The translations under genes were made by a program, and so were the position numbers. From JABJPE01 sp036340215 (lineage in GTDB: Bacteria; Pseudomonadota; Gammaproteobacteria; Comchoanobacterales; Comchoanobacteraceae), in contig JAYYZF010000073.1 in assembly GCA_036340215.1 (NCBI GenBank), positions 1 through 23,334 on the forward strand: 23,334 bases of DNA. The letters run 5' to 3'. Below the pieces are notes generated by a model that searched no databases, was not told the origin of the DNA, and saw only the letters and a program-made list of their open reading frames with translations. Positions 1 through 8,925 of the stretch are shown piece by piece (position 1 is the first letter of the stretch; each line of letters starts with the position of its first letter).

Positions 1-911
1 CTGTAGTAGCTTCCAAGTTTGGTTTAAAAGCTATATTTGCCCTCATAATGGCTTTAACTTTTTTGGCTTTACTGCTTTTAGTTTTATTACTGCCAAATGC
101 GCCAGCAAAACCAAATAGAGAGAATAGTCCAGTTAAGCATATGTTAACCAGAGTTTTCTACAATAGCGGCTTAGCTAGTATGTATTTCAGTATTTTTCTC
201 TTACATTTTGTATATACTTCTCTTTTTATTGAGCTTCCAGCAATTCTTGTTAGCAGTTTAAATCTTACAGTTGAATCACATTGGCTATTCTATGCTAAAA
301 CCATACTTTTATCCCTAGTATTCCTTATCCCAGCACTTTATTACGCTGAAAAGAAAGCGGTTACCAAAGAGCTTATTGTTGTGGCTATATTCACTTTTTT
401 TCTGTCTTTTTTTGTTCTCACTTTTTATAACCAATCTCATCTTCTTATTACTGCTATCGTAACATTATTTTTTGCCGGATTTAGTTTTCTAGAATCAGTA
501 TTGCCATCACTGACGAGTAAATGCTCACCTGTGGCATTGCGTGGTACTGCTATGGGTATTTTTTCATCTTGCCAATTCTTAGGTATATTTTTGGGTGGTC
601 TAATTGCAGGTTTTTTCCAGGAATACTTCGGTCAGCAAGCTTACTTTTTCTTTGTTAGTTTTTTGTTGCTGATATGGTTTTTTACAAGTAAAGGTTTGTC
701 AATAGGCGATTTCTCAGAGTGCTCTTTTGATTTCGATTATCGGGATAGGAGCTTTTTTAGGGGAATTAAAAACGAGTTGTCCCATCTAAATGGGGTGATA
801 AAGGTGTTTTACGTTAAGGATGAAAAAAAGATTTATATAAAATTTGATAATAGTATTACCAGTAGCGCAGAGTTAAAGCAAAATATATCCTTATACGTAA
901 ATAGGTTGTAG
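1..911 (+). CDS. yajR: MFS transporter, YajR-like (5' end outside window)
   Basis: This is the C-terminal part of a major facilitator superfamily inner-membrane transporter. The frame is open from base 3 through the first in-window ATG at 48, which falls inside a membrane segment, so 48 is not the true start and the gene begins upstream. About 302 residues are visible: the end of the N-terminal half (hydrophobic run then NAPAKPNREN, the cytoplasmic central loop), then six hydrophobic segments of the C-terminal half, including a GIFSSCQFLGIFLGG-type glycine-rich helix. After the last helix comes a soluble tail of about 70 residues with a short alpha/beta look (HLNGVIKVFYVKDEKKIYIKF). This matches the extra YAM domain that marks YajR among MFS proteins. 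An MFS gene next to ssb is a familiar gammaproteobacterial arrangement. The substrate is unknown. The family call is fairly secure; the symbol rests on the tail domain. Confidence 0.75.
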   Translation, partial: VVASKFGLKAIFALIMALTFLALLLLVLLLPNAPAKPNRENSPVKHMLTRVFYNSGLASMYFSIFLLHFVYTSLFIELPAILVSSLNLTVESHWLFYAKTILLSLVFLIPALYYAEKKAVTKELIVVAIFTFFLSFFVLTFYNQSHLLITAIVTLFFAGFSFLESVLPSLTSKCSPVALRGTAMGIFSSCQFLGIFLGGLIAGFFQEYFGQQAYFFFVSFLLLIWFFTSKGLSIGDFSECSFDFDYRDRSFFRGIKNELSHLNGVIKVFYVKDEKKIYIKFDNSITSSAELKQNISLYVNRL

Positions 912-930
912 ATAAATTGTTTATACTGTC

Positions 931-959
931 TTGCTATTTGTAATCATAGCATCAATAAT
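931..959 (+). promoter_or_regulatory. putative sigma70 promoter of ssb
   Basis: TTGCTA (931-936) and AATAAT (954-959) are separated by 17 nt, giving 4/6 and 5/6 matches to the sigma70 consensus. A start near 966 would give a leader of about 36 nt before the ssb ATG. No LexA-type CTGT-N8-ACAG box was found here. In AT-rich DNA such matches arise by chance, so this is tentative. Confidence 0.35.
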
Positions 960-1001
960 AACCTATGTAATTTGTAGATTAATCAATGTGAGGTTGGATG
1001 T

Positions 1002-1472
1002 ATGTCACGAGGTGTAAATAAAGTTATTTTAGTTGGCAATTTAGGAAAGGAGCCAGAGGTTAGGTTTACCCCTGAGGGGAACGCTATTGCAAATGTTGTA
1101 CTTGCTACGACAGATAGCTGGCGTGATAAGCAAAGTGGAGATGTGCAAGACAGAACAGAATGGCATAGAATAGTATTTTTCAATAGACTTGCTGAAATAG
1201 TTGGAGAGTATATACATAAAGGCTCAAAGATATATATAGAGGGTGCATTACGTACAAGAAAGTGGACAGACAGAGATAATAACGAGCGTTATACTACTGA
1301 AATAGTTGCAAATGAGATGCATATGCTTGATAGAAAGTCTGATGGTGAGTTTAACCAAGGACAAGCGCAGCAAATGCCAGCTAGTAGGTCAGCTGCCCCT
1401 ACATCTCAGAGTAAACCTGCTCCAGCAATGCCACCAGTAACTGATGATATGGATGATGATATCCCATTTTAG
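1002..1472 (+). CDS. ssb: single-stranded DNA-binding protein
   Basis: SSB coats single-stranded DNA as a homotetramer during replication, repair and recombination and recruits partner proteins through its acidic C-terminus. The 156-residue length is slightly short of the E. coli protein (178). The OB fold runs from about residue 4 to 110 and starts SRGVNKVILVGNLG. The ssDNA-stacking aromatics are all present at the E. coli positions: W40, W54, F60 and W88. A flexible Gln/Pro/Ala-rich linker (about 115-147) leads to the tip DDMDDDIPF, the conserved partner-binding peptide. The ATG at 1002 is preceded by TGAGG at 989-993. The gene follows the MFS gene by 90 nt and precedes acnA by 27 nt. It appears intact. 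Confidence 0.97.
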   Translation: MSRGVNKVILVGNLGKEPEVRFTPEGNAIANVVLATTDSWRDKQSGDVQDRTEWHRIVFFNRLAEIVGEYIHKGSKIYIEGALRTRKWTDRDNNERYTTEIVANEMHMLDRKSDGEFNQGQAQQMPASRSAAPTSQSKPAPAMPPVTDDMDDDIPF

Positions 1473-1499
1473 ATTTATGCAAACACTAGGATTTATTTA

Positions 1500-4163
1500 A
1501 TGTCATTTTCTTCACAAGACTTTATTGCTAGTTTAGAGGTAAATAACTGCAACCACAAGATATATAGTATTGATAAAGCTGCAGATTTGTTTGGTTTTGC
1601 AAATCTTAGAAAACTGCCTGTTTGCTTAAAAATTCTATGTGAGAATTTACTTCGACACTACGATAGTATTGCTGTCGACCAGAAAGCAATAGCTGCAATG
1701 TCATCGTGGTTTGATCTTAAAGGATCTGATGCAGAGATCGCGTTCCATCCCAGTAGAGTTCTTATGCAAGATTTTACAGGAGTGCCGGCAGTTGTAGACC
1801 TTGCTGCTATGAGAGATGCACTCTGTGAAAATGGGTTTCAGCCAGAAAAAATTAATCCTAAATGTAAAGTTGATTTGGTTGTTGATCACTCGGTTAATGT
1901 AGATAACTTTGGGTCTCATAAGTCATATTCTGTAAATGTATCTAAGGAAGTAGCACGTAACTTCGAGAGATATAAGTTCCTAAAGTGGGGACAGAATGCG
2001 TTTAGAAATTTTAGTGTAGTTCCACCTGGAAGTGGTATTTGCCACCAAGTTAATTTAGAAAAGCTAGCAGGAGTTGTCTGGTCAGAGAATTATGACAGTG
2101 AAAAGTTGCTCTTCCCAGATACTTTAGTTGGGACCGACAGTCATACTACGATGGTAAATGGGTTAGGGGTTCTTGGCTGGGGTGTTGGCGGTATAGAAGC
2201 TGAAGCTGCAATGTTGGGACAGCCCATTAGCATGCTTATTCCTGAGGTAGTAGGTGTTGAGCTTACTGGATCATTACCAACAGGTGTTTTTGCTACAGAT
2301 TTAGTCCTGACTATTACTAATATTCTAAGAGATCATGGAGTAGTTGGTAAATTCGTTGAATTTTTTGGTACTGGCGTTACTAGTTTAACATTGGAAGAGC
2401 GTGCTACTATTTCAAATATGTCTCCTGAGTTTGGATCTACTTGTGCTATTTTCCCGATTGATAGTGAGACTTGTGATTACATGTTAGCAACTGGCAGGTC
2501 TGAGGAACAAGTTGCCTTAGTTGCCTCTTATGCAAAAGCACAAGGTCTTTGGCATGATGAAAAGATCAGTCATAATTCTTTCAGCAATATTATAAAAATA
2601 GACTTAGATAATATTAGGCCATGTTTAGCAGGCCCGAAACGGCCTCAGGATAAAGTAGATGTAAATAATGTTCCTAGTGTCACAAAAAGTTTGGTTGGTA
2701 ATGATGTAATTGATCCAGATCTTTTGGCAGAGTATCATGATCCAACTCGAGAGTTAATTTCCGGTGATGTTGTTATAGCCGCAATAACTTCTTGTACAAA
2801 TACTTCTAACCCAAAAGTTTTAGTGGCAGCTGCATTACTTGCAAAAAAGGCATTAGAACATGGTTTGTTGACTAAGCCTTGGGTAAAGACTTCATTAGCC
2901 CCTGGCTCAAAAGTTGTGATAGGTTATCTTGAAAAGCTTGGTCTTCTGCAGTATTTAGAACAGCTTGGTTTTTACCTTGTGGGCTATGGTTGTACAACAT
3001 GTATTGGGAACTCTGGGCCACTTCCAGAACATATTGAAACTGATATTAAAGATAAGAATCTACATGTGTCAGCAGTATTATCTGGAAACAGAAATTTTGA
3101 GGGGAGAATACATCCTTTAACCAAAGCTAATTGGCTAGGATCACCACCTTTAGTTGTGGCCTATGCACTATCGGGTACAACTATGTTAGATATTGCTAGT
3201 GATCCTGTGGGTATGAATAAAAAGGGCGAGTTTATTTATCTTTCAGATATCTGGCCGAGTGAGTCAGAAATTGTTGCTCACACTAGATTAATAGATAAAA
3301 AATTATTTTTAAAAGAGTATGAAGGTTTATTTTTGGGTGATAAAGTTTGGCAAGATATAGATACAGTTGAAAGTGAAATATATAATTGGGATGAGGAGTC
3401 TACTTATATAAGAAAACCCAATTTCTTTGCTGATCTAAATTCAAGTAAGAAGCCAGATATTAAAAATGCTGCAATTTTAGCTTTACTTGGTGATAGTATA
3501 ACTACCGATCACATCTCACCAGCTGGTGCAATTTCTTTTGGTACTCCTGCGGCTGACTACTTGGTTGAGCAAGGAGTAGAGATTCAGAATTTTAACTCTT
3601 ACGGCTCGCGAAGAGGTAATCATTTAGTTATGACAAAAGGAACTCTAGCAAATATTCGTTTGAAAAATGAAATGGTATCTAAAGAGGGCGGTTTTACAAA
3701 GCATGTCGCTTCTGATGAAGTAATTTCAATTTATGATTGTGCAATGCAATATAAGTCTGAGAATAGGCCTCTAGTAATAGTAGCTGGATCTGAATATGGT
3801 ACAGGTTCTTCTCGTGATTGGGCAGCTAAGGGGACACTTCTATTAGGTGTAAAGGCTGTTATTGCTGAAAGCTTTGAGCGAATACATAGATCAAATTTGA
3901 TAGGTATGGGAGTTTTACCGCTACAATTTTTAGCAGGAGATGATAGATTTGAGTGGCAACTAGACGGTAACGAGTCTCTTGATATTATCGGTATTTCAGA
4001 TATTGATGCTCCTGGTAAAAATATTAAAATATCTATTACTCAAAGAAATGGTATAACTATAGAAAAAGAGGTTCTTTGTAGAATAGATACTCTCAATGAG
4101 CTCAACTATTACCATAGTGGTGGTATTTTACATTATGTTTTAAAAGGTTTGATGGACTCTTAG
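1500..4163 (+). CDS. acnA: aconitate hydratase (AcnA type)
   Basis: Cytosolic [4Fe-4S] enzyme of the TCA cycle that interconverts citrate and isocitrate through cis-aconitate. It is 887 residues, close to E. coli AcnA (891), and belongs to the AcnA/IRP1 branch rather than AcnB. Cluster ligands are visible as Cys432 in SCTNTSNP and Cys498/Cys501 in GYGCTTCIGNSGP, in the same relative spacing as E. coli Cys435/501/504. The substrate-binding DSHTTMVNGLG motif lies in the N-terminal half. The C-terminal swivel domain has GDSITTDHISPAG and GSEYGTGSSRDWAAKGT. The ATG at 1500 has AGGA at 1488-1491. It starts 27 nt after ssb, so readthrough from ssb is possible. It converges on the large gene to the right with only 38 nt between stops; no clear terminator hairpin is seen there. 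Confidence 0.96.
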   Translation: MSFSSQDFIASLEVNNCNHKIYSIDKAADLFGFANLRKLPVCLKILCENLLRHYDSIAVDQKAIAAMSSWFDLKGSDAEIAFHPSRVLMQDFTGVPAVVDLAAMRDALCENGFQPEKINPKCKVDLVVDHSVNVDNFGSHKSYSVNVSKEVARNFERYKFLKWGQNAFRNFSVVPPGSGICHQVNLEKLAGVVWSENYDSEKLLFPDTLVGTDSHTTMVNGLGVLGWGVGGIEAEAAMLGQPISMLIPEVVGVELTGSLPTGVFATDLVLTITNILRDHGVVGKFVEFFGTGVTSLTLEERATISNMSPEFGSTCAIFPIDSETCDYMLATGRSEEQVALVASYAKAQGLWHDEKISHNSFSNIIKIDLDNIRPCLAGPKRPQDKVDVNNVPSVTKSLVGNDVIDPDLLAEYHDPTRELISGDVVIAAITSCTNTSNPKVLVAAALLAKKALEHGLLTKPWVKTSLAPGSKVVIGYLEKLGLLQYLEQLGFYLVGYGCTTCIGNSGPLPEHIETDIKDKNLHVSAVLSGNRNFEGRIHPLTKANWLGSPPLVVAYALSGTTMLDIASDPVGMNKKGEFIYLSDIWPSESEIVAHTRLIDKKLFLKEYEGLFLGDKVWQDIDTVESEIYNWDEESTYIRKPNFFADLNSSKKPDIKNAAILALLGDSITTDHISPAGAISFGTPAADYLVEQGVEIQNFNSYGSRRGNHLVMTKGTLANIRLKNEMVSKEGGFTKHVASDEVISIYDCAMQYKSENRPLVIVAGSEYGTGSSRDWAAKGTLLLGVKAVIAESFERIHRSNLIGMGVLPLQFLAGDDRFEWQLDGNESLDIIGISDIDAPGKNIKISITQRNGITIEKEVLCRIDTLNELNYYHSGGILHYVLKGLMDS

Positions 4164-4201
4164 AGGCATATATATATCTATGTAAATATTCCTTAAATAA
4201 A

Positions 4202-7200
4202 TTAGTGCCTTGGTTTTATGGTCAAATTTACTGACTCATAGCGATTATTATTTACTCTTTGACCTGTTGTCAATTTAGTATTAAATCTTAGTGCATTTTC
4301 TTCTGAGTTCTTTTTATCAAAAACTTTGTTCTTTGGTGTTTCTGTCTTATTTGTAAATAACCCTAATACAACGACAACTACTCCAACTAAAAGTATCGGA
4401 GTTGCTACGCTTATAAGTGAAGAAAAATAGTAGGCGCCAATACCAAGGGCCATACCTCCGACAATTGCACATGTCACACTAATTATACTTTTATTTTTAC
4501 CAATAAAATCTTTAGATTCTTTTTTATAATCATGCAGTACAGAGAGAACTCCTACAAATGCACTTATTAAAATATTACTTGCTAGAGCTATGTTTACTCC
4601 AGGGATCAAACTTACCATTACAAAGGTAAGACCTGTAATTAGTACTCCTCTTACAAGAGCTCTATTAATTTTTCTTTGCCAGAATAAGCTCCAGAGTAGA
4701 TTAATTGTATTACAAGGTATTGTGAAAAATTTGGTCCAACTATTTCGTTCAAGGTCATTTAATAGCATAATTAATTTAGTTCTATATTTGTCGTTACTTA
4801 GTAATAATTTAAGACGATCCTCATCAATATCTATAATAAAGTTTTTAATAAACCAATGTGATGGAGTAAAGGCATCTGCTATAGTCTTCACTGCTTTTAG
4901 AAATTTTTTATCACGCCGTTTTAGTTCTTGGGACATTTCTGTTGCTTCAGTTATTTCTATTACGTTTAGTAAAAATCTTGTAACAGTAACAGGTTTATTT
5001 GTCTCTTCTTGAGGATAATCAGAAAAGAAATCTAAAGTTTGGAGTGATTTTTCTTTTATCTCAACATTATTCTCGTTATTGATTAATGCTTCTGGAAGTT
5101 TTTGTAAGAAAACTTTTATTATTTCATCTAAGGCATTACATACAGTATTTTTATTATTAATATTAAGGTTTTTTTTGATAATTGCCACAACAAATTTACT
5201 AATGGAATTTCTAGTTTCAGGGTAAGTTTCATGACTAATTTTAGTAGCAAGTTCTGTATTGCTCTGAATTAAAGTCAAAATAGAATCATAAAATCTATGC
5301 GTATCGGTAGGTGTTTTTTCTTCTTTTACAAAAAACTCTAAAATATTCAGCGTATGCTCATATATTTCATTTGAGTTTGTAACTGCATCAGGTAAATAAC
5401 GCAAGCAGGAATTTATAATTTTACCAAGATCGGTCATATTTTCAGTATTACCCAAGCCTGTTTCGCTAAGGCTTGATTTTATTGATGCAAGTATAATCGT
5501 GACTATATCATTTCGAAATACGTCATTATTTCTAACATCTACACGAAATTCAGGAATAGTAATAACAATATCTAATATATCTTTAAAAAAGTTATTCGTA
5601 TCTTCAGTAGACTTTTCAGACTTACCTAAGTATGCCAGTATATTAAGAGCAATATCATTAATATTTGTATTTATGAGAGTATTATCATCATTTCCATCGG
5701 TATTTAGTGCAACTCTAGCCACATTCGTATCAAGATATCTTGGTATATACTTTAAGCATTTATCTATTAAGTTAGTCAAAGCTGCTCTTGCTGGATTGAT
5801 ATTCATTTGATTATTCGAAAGTGGAACATCAAGTGCATTTATAATAGTATTTGTCACTGATGCTCTAAGTTCTATAGAGTTTTTATCATTGTTACTAGTT
5901 AGGATAATCTTTAGCAAACTCATTTTATTTATAAGTGAGAAGATATCTTCTAAAAAGCCATTATTATCCTCTTCTTCTTTACCTTCCATTGTTAAGTAAC
6001 ACAGGATGTTTTTTATATCATTTCTTATCTCACTTATATTCTGATAATCTAGTGTATTAAAAATAAATTTAAGTATGTTTGCAATGTCTTCCCAGAGAAT
6101 TTTATTATTGCTAATATATTTTCCATCCTCAAGAGTAACAGTTAGTAGGTCTTCTAATAAGCTAATTATACAATCTTGTGCCTCACTTTTTCTCATCATT
6201 TCCTGTAAGTCATTACTTGATTCTAGCATTGAAAGTATAATTTCGAAGAATTCATTAAAATCTTTACTTCGTGAAGTAAACCATGTGATAAGACTACATA
6301 CTTGAGACTTAATATTCTGGTCACCTTTAGATATTTTATCTGCAAAGTTTGACATTATTACCAAAAACAAATCTCTTAAAACAAAAGTTCTAATACCAAA
6401 AATTCTTTCTTCATACGAAATAGAATTTGAAATATAATTTTCTATTATTTTTCTGTTCTGTCTGACTGACTTTTCATAATCATGATCGTCATCATTAGAA
6501 GTAAATATAATTAGTTCTTGTATAGTATTACAACGATTTATAAAAGGTAAATTATCATCCTCTAAAATGCTATTTGTCTCTTTTATAAAAGCCATTTGCT
6601 CACTGTTAAGCTTAAATGTTTCTTCTAATTCCTGCTCTGGATTATATCCGTGTTTTAAGTCCGCTATTAGAATATCAGTTAAAGTATTTTGTAAATTTTT
6701 ATCATTATGTATTTTATCTCTAAACTTATCATTTATTGAAATAGCATTTAAGCTTTCTTCAATAACTATATTCATATCTTTATTTAGTAGTGCTGGAATA
6801 AATTTTAATAAAATTTTTGTTACATCTTCTCTATATTCAGCATCACTATACTCTAGTAAAACCCAGTATATTAGGTTATAAACACTATTGTAAGATATCT
6901 GGAGACTTGCTAATGGCGCTGTACTTGCGCTAGTAGTAGAAGTTATCTCTGTTAATATGTCGATTACTTCTGTATTTGAAGTATCAGTAAGAATATTTTC
7001 ACTTATATCATTACTTGGATTTGGTATATCTTTAGCTACTAGAAGTTCATCAGTCAATAATTTCGCTATAATTCTTAAGTGAGGATGACTCACGTTATTA
7101 TGAGATTTCTTTAAAAAACCACGTAGATTTCTTATTAAGGCAACAATAGCTTTAGGTTTGTTATTATTTCTATCATTATCTATTAGTTCTCTTATATGAT

Positions 7201-8509
7201 TTGGAATATTATTATATACTTCACAGATTTGTTTTAGTTCTTCCAATTTATCTGTTTTGTTAGGGATGTTATCTATAATTCCTACTAGATCATAGCTATT
7301 GATTTTACTTTCTCTAGTTTGTTCAAGTCTTCTATTAATAATATTTAAATAATTTTCAACAGGCTCTGTAATAAAGAGCGTATAATATAGAAATTTGAGA
7401 GAAGTTAATGTGTTATAAAATGGTGCGAACTTTTCATCGGGTTCTTCCCATTTTTCAAAATTGTCAAAGAGTGAAAATATTTCATATATTAGATCGTACT
7501 TAAGTATTTTTTCGTCACTCTTATTTGGCATAAAAATGGATCCAGATATTCCTACCATTACATCTGCGCTTTCTAAGTTATTTTCACTATCATTAATTTC
7601 TTGTATATTGTCTGTACTACTAGAGCTTAATTCTTCATGTGGATCTATAATTGCTAATTCATCTAAATCTAGAGATAAGATAAATTTCTGAATAAGTTTG
7701 AATATTTCTGGGTGAGTTATTATTTTTGTTAGAAGATCTAAATTTCCCTCATCATGCATAAAGTCCATAAATTCTTCATTAAAACTATCTGGTGTAGAAA
7801 TTGTAAGACCACTTAAAGCTTCGCTTATACCTTTTTTCATGTGTTCTTTTTTATTTGCTTGCTGAAATAAGTGAGAAATATCATTAATAATGCTAGATTG
7901 GAATATCTTATTTATAATTGCCAGCTTGTTTTTTGTTATAAAATCATTAAATTTACTCACTAAGTAGCTTATCTTTTGATTATTTTTATTAGAATCATTG
8001 TCCTTAGATACTACTATATTTGCAAGGTATTGAGCATTTGTGCTTATTATGCTTTTAATGTCATCTTTATGAGTTATTAAAACACTATTAAAAAGTGGAG
8101 ATGCTATAATTTCACAAATATTTTCAATTTTATTCTCAGAAATAAGATCTATTATGCTCTTAATACTCCCATAGCTACCAGCCACGGCAAAAATATTATA
8201 AGCTATGGATCTCCAAAGCTGCGAAAAATTAACTTTTGAAACTGCAGCGATGGTGTGATGGATATTTTTTAGATACCCTAGTAATTCGTTTTCCTTGTAA
8301 ACTTGTTTATAAGTTTCAGATGATTCTTCGTTAGCCGTTGTTAGATATGTTAGGTGATTTTTATAATTGTTTTCTTGTCGTGAGAATATGGCGTTGAGAG
8401 TTGCCATATTACAAGTTGAATCATTTTCAAATAATATACTAGTAGCGCTATAAGCTTCCATATTAGGATCACTATCATAATTGTATAATGTATTTGTTTG
8501 CTGTGGCAT
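4202..8509 (-). CDS. giant hypothetical protein, helical repeats plus C-terminal membrane domain
   Basis: I do not recognise this 1435-residue protein. It is Asn/Ile/Lys/Glu-rich with almost continuous predicted helix. Residues 1-1250 look soluble, with no signal peptide. Residues about 779-1198 contain four degenerate tandem repeats (see the repeat entry). A short motif SWTKFFTIPC (W about 1258) precedes four hydrophobic segments at about 1288-1304, 1307-1325, 1342-1362 and 1369-1385, paired around a charged loop (HDYKKESKDF). A polar, basic tail of about 50 residues ends ...LTIKPRH. The same plan occurs in the adjacent gene upstream on this strand, so the two may be distant paralogues. The start ATG has AGGAA at 8519-8523, ten bases upstream. 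The frame is uninterrupted over 4.3 kb, which argues for a selected gene. Base composition looks more AT-rich than the flanking acnA and spoT. A membrane-anchored scaffold or host-interaction protein is possible, but only as inference. Confidence 0.85.
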   Translation of the reverse strand: MPQQTNTLYNYDSDPNMEAYSATSILFENDSTCNMATLNAIFSRQENNYKNHLTYLTTANEESSETYKQVYKENELLGYLKNIHHTIAAVSKVNFSQLWRSIAYNIFAVAGSYGSIKSIIDLISENKIENICEIIASPLFNSVLITHKDDIKSIISTNAQYLANIVVSKDNDSNKNNQKISYLVSKFNDFITKNKLAIINKIFQSSIINDISHLFQQANKKEHMKKGISEALSGLTISTPDSFNEEFMDFMHDEGNLDLLTKIITHPEIFKLIQKFILSLDLDELAIIDPHEELSSSSTDNIQEINDSENNLESADVMVGISGSIFMPNKSDEKILKYDLIYEIFSLFDNFEKWEEPDEKFAPFYNTLTSLKFLYYTLFITEPVENYLNIINRRLEQTRESKINSYDLVGIIDNIPNKTDKLEELKQICEVYNNIPNHIRELIDNDRNNNKPKAIVALIRNLRGFLKKSHNNVSHPHLRIIAKLLTDELLVAKDIPNPSNDISENILTDTSNTEVIDILTEITSTTSASTAPLASLQISYNSVYNLIYWVLLEYSDAEYREDVTKILLKFIPALLNKDMNIVIEESLNAISINDKFRDKIHNDKNLQNTLTDILIADLKHGYNPEQELEETFKLNSEQMAFIKETNSILEDDNLPFINRCNTIQELIIFTSNDDDHDYEKSVRQNRKIIENYISNSISYEERIFGIRTFVLRDLFLVIMSNFADKISKGDQNIKSQVCSLITWFTSRSKDFNEFFEIILSMLESSNDLQEMMRKSEAQDCIISLLEDLLTVTLEDGKYISNNKILWEDIANILKFIFNTLDYQNISEIRNDIKNILCYLTMEGKEEEDNNGFLEDIFSLINKMSLLKIILTSNNDKNSIELRASVTNTIINALDVPLSNNQMNINPARAALTNLIDKCLKYIPRYLDTNVARVALNTDGNDDNTLINTNINDIALNILAYLGKSEKSTEDTNNFFKDILDIVITIPEFRVDVRNNDVFRNDIVTIILASIKSSLSETGLGNTENMTDLGKIINSCLRYLPDAVTNSNEIYEHTLNILEFFVKEEKTPTDTHRFYDSILTLIQSNTELATKISHETYPETRNSISKFVVAIIKKNLNINNKNTVCNALDEIIKVFLQKLPEALINNENNVEIKEKSLQTLDFFSDYPQEETNKPVTVTRFLLNVIEITEATEMSQELKRRDKKFLKAVKTIADAFTPSHWFIKNFIIDIDEDRLKLLLSNDKYRTKLIMLLNDLERNSWTKFFTIPCNTINLLWSLFWQRKINRALVRGVLITGLTFVMVSLIPGVNIALASNILISAFVGVLSVLHDYKKESKDFIGKNKSIISVTCAIVGGMALGIGAYYFSSLISVATPILLVGVVVVVLGLFTNKTETPKNKVFDKKNSEENALRFNTKLTTGQRVNNNRYESVNLTIKPRH
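4916..6175 (-). repeat. four degenerate tandem protein repeats (about 100-117 aa each)
   Basis: Within the 1435-aa protein, units begin near residues 779, 882, 999 and 1100, and the array ends near 1198. The last three units open alike: RASVTNTIINAL, RNDIVTIILASI and RNSISKFVVAII. Each then has a Leu/Ile-rich helix ending CLKYIP, CLRYLP or FLQKLP. Next comes ALNILAYL, TLNILEFF or SLQTLDFF, an acidic turn (EKSTEDTNNFF, EKTPTDTHRFY, EETNKPVTVTRF) and a final amphipathic helix. The first unit shares mainly the later half (NILCYL, EEEDNNGFLEDI). The pattern was found by eye. The repeats have no obvious DNA-level identity, so the duplication is old. Confidence 0.6.
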
Positions 8510-8925
8510 TCTTTATGCTTCCTATTTATATAATTGTATTATAACATATTTTTTCTTAAGAAATTATTAAGGGATGTAAGATATATATTTTTTCAACGAG
8601 ATAAGACTTCCCCCTGGAAACTATATTTTATTATATTATACCTTTATTATTGGTGATAAATAATTTCTCTTGTATGTTTAAAAGGCTAATTATTCGAGAT
8701 TAAATTATCTTTTCTTTTAAATTATTTTTTGAGTCTTTATTGAGAGTTTTTTAGTTATTATATTCAGATTCGAAGATTTCAGGTGCTCAAGGTTTATAGC
8801 TTAAATACTTCATTACCTAGATAGTTTAAAATCACATATGACTTATATTTCTATTTTATTTTACTATTTTTTTATATATAAAATCCAAACTAAACTTTAT
8901 TTATAAACAGTTGTAGGTCAAAATT
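8510..8925. other. 416-bp noncoding spacer between the two giant genes
   Basis: This stretch is extremely AT-rich and has no plausible gene in any frame. It holds the ribosome site and candidate -10 boxes of the 1435-aa gene. One small GC-richer patch around 8607-8621 contains TTCC-CCCT-GGAA, a 4-bp stem with a 4-nt loop. No strong terminator for the upstream 1238-aa gene is visible. The size and the internal TATAAT boxes suggest that the two giant genes can be transcribed separately. Confidence 0.5.
8538..8543 (-). promoter_or_regulatory. putative -10 box for the 1435-aa gene
   Basis: The minus strand reads TATAAT here, placing a transcription start near 8531 and a leader of about 22 nt carrying the AGGAA ribosome site at 8519-8523. 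No convincing -35 hexamer lies 16-18 nt upstream. A second TATAAT on the minus strand (8635-8640) would give a leader of roughly 120 nt. Confidence 0.3.

Noticed and set aside
48..911. ATG at 48 as the start of the transporter gene
   Set aside because: The frame is open to the window edge and this Met lies inside a membrane helix, so only the 3' part of the gene is present.
912..1001. LexA/SOS box upstream of ssb
   Set aside because: CTGT at 926-929 has no ACAG partner at the right distance.
4590..7691. Several open frames of 76-140 codons on the plus strand, antisense to the 1435-aa gene
   Set aside because: They are low-complexity, Ser/Ile/Leu-rich translations that mirror the opposite strand; no ribosome sites or family motifs.
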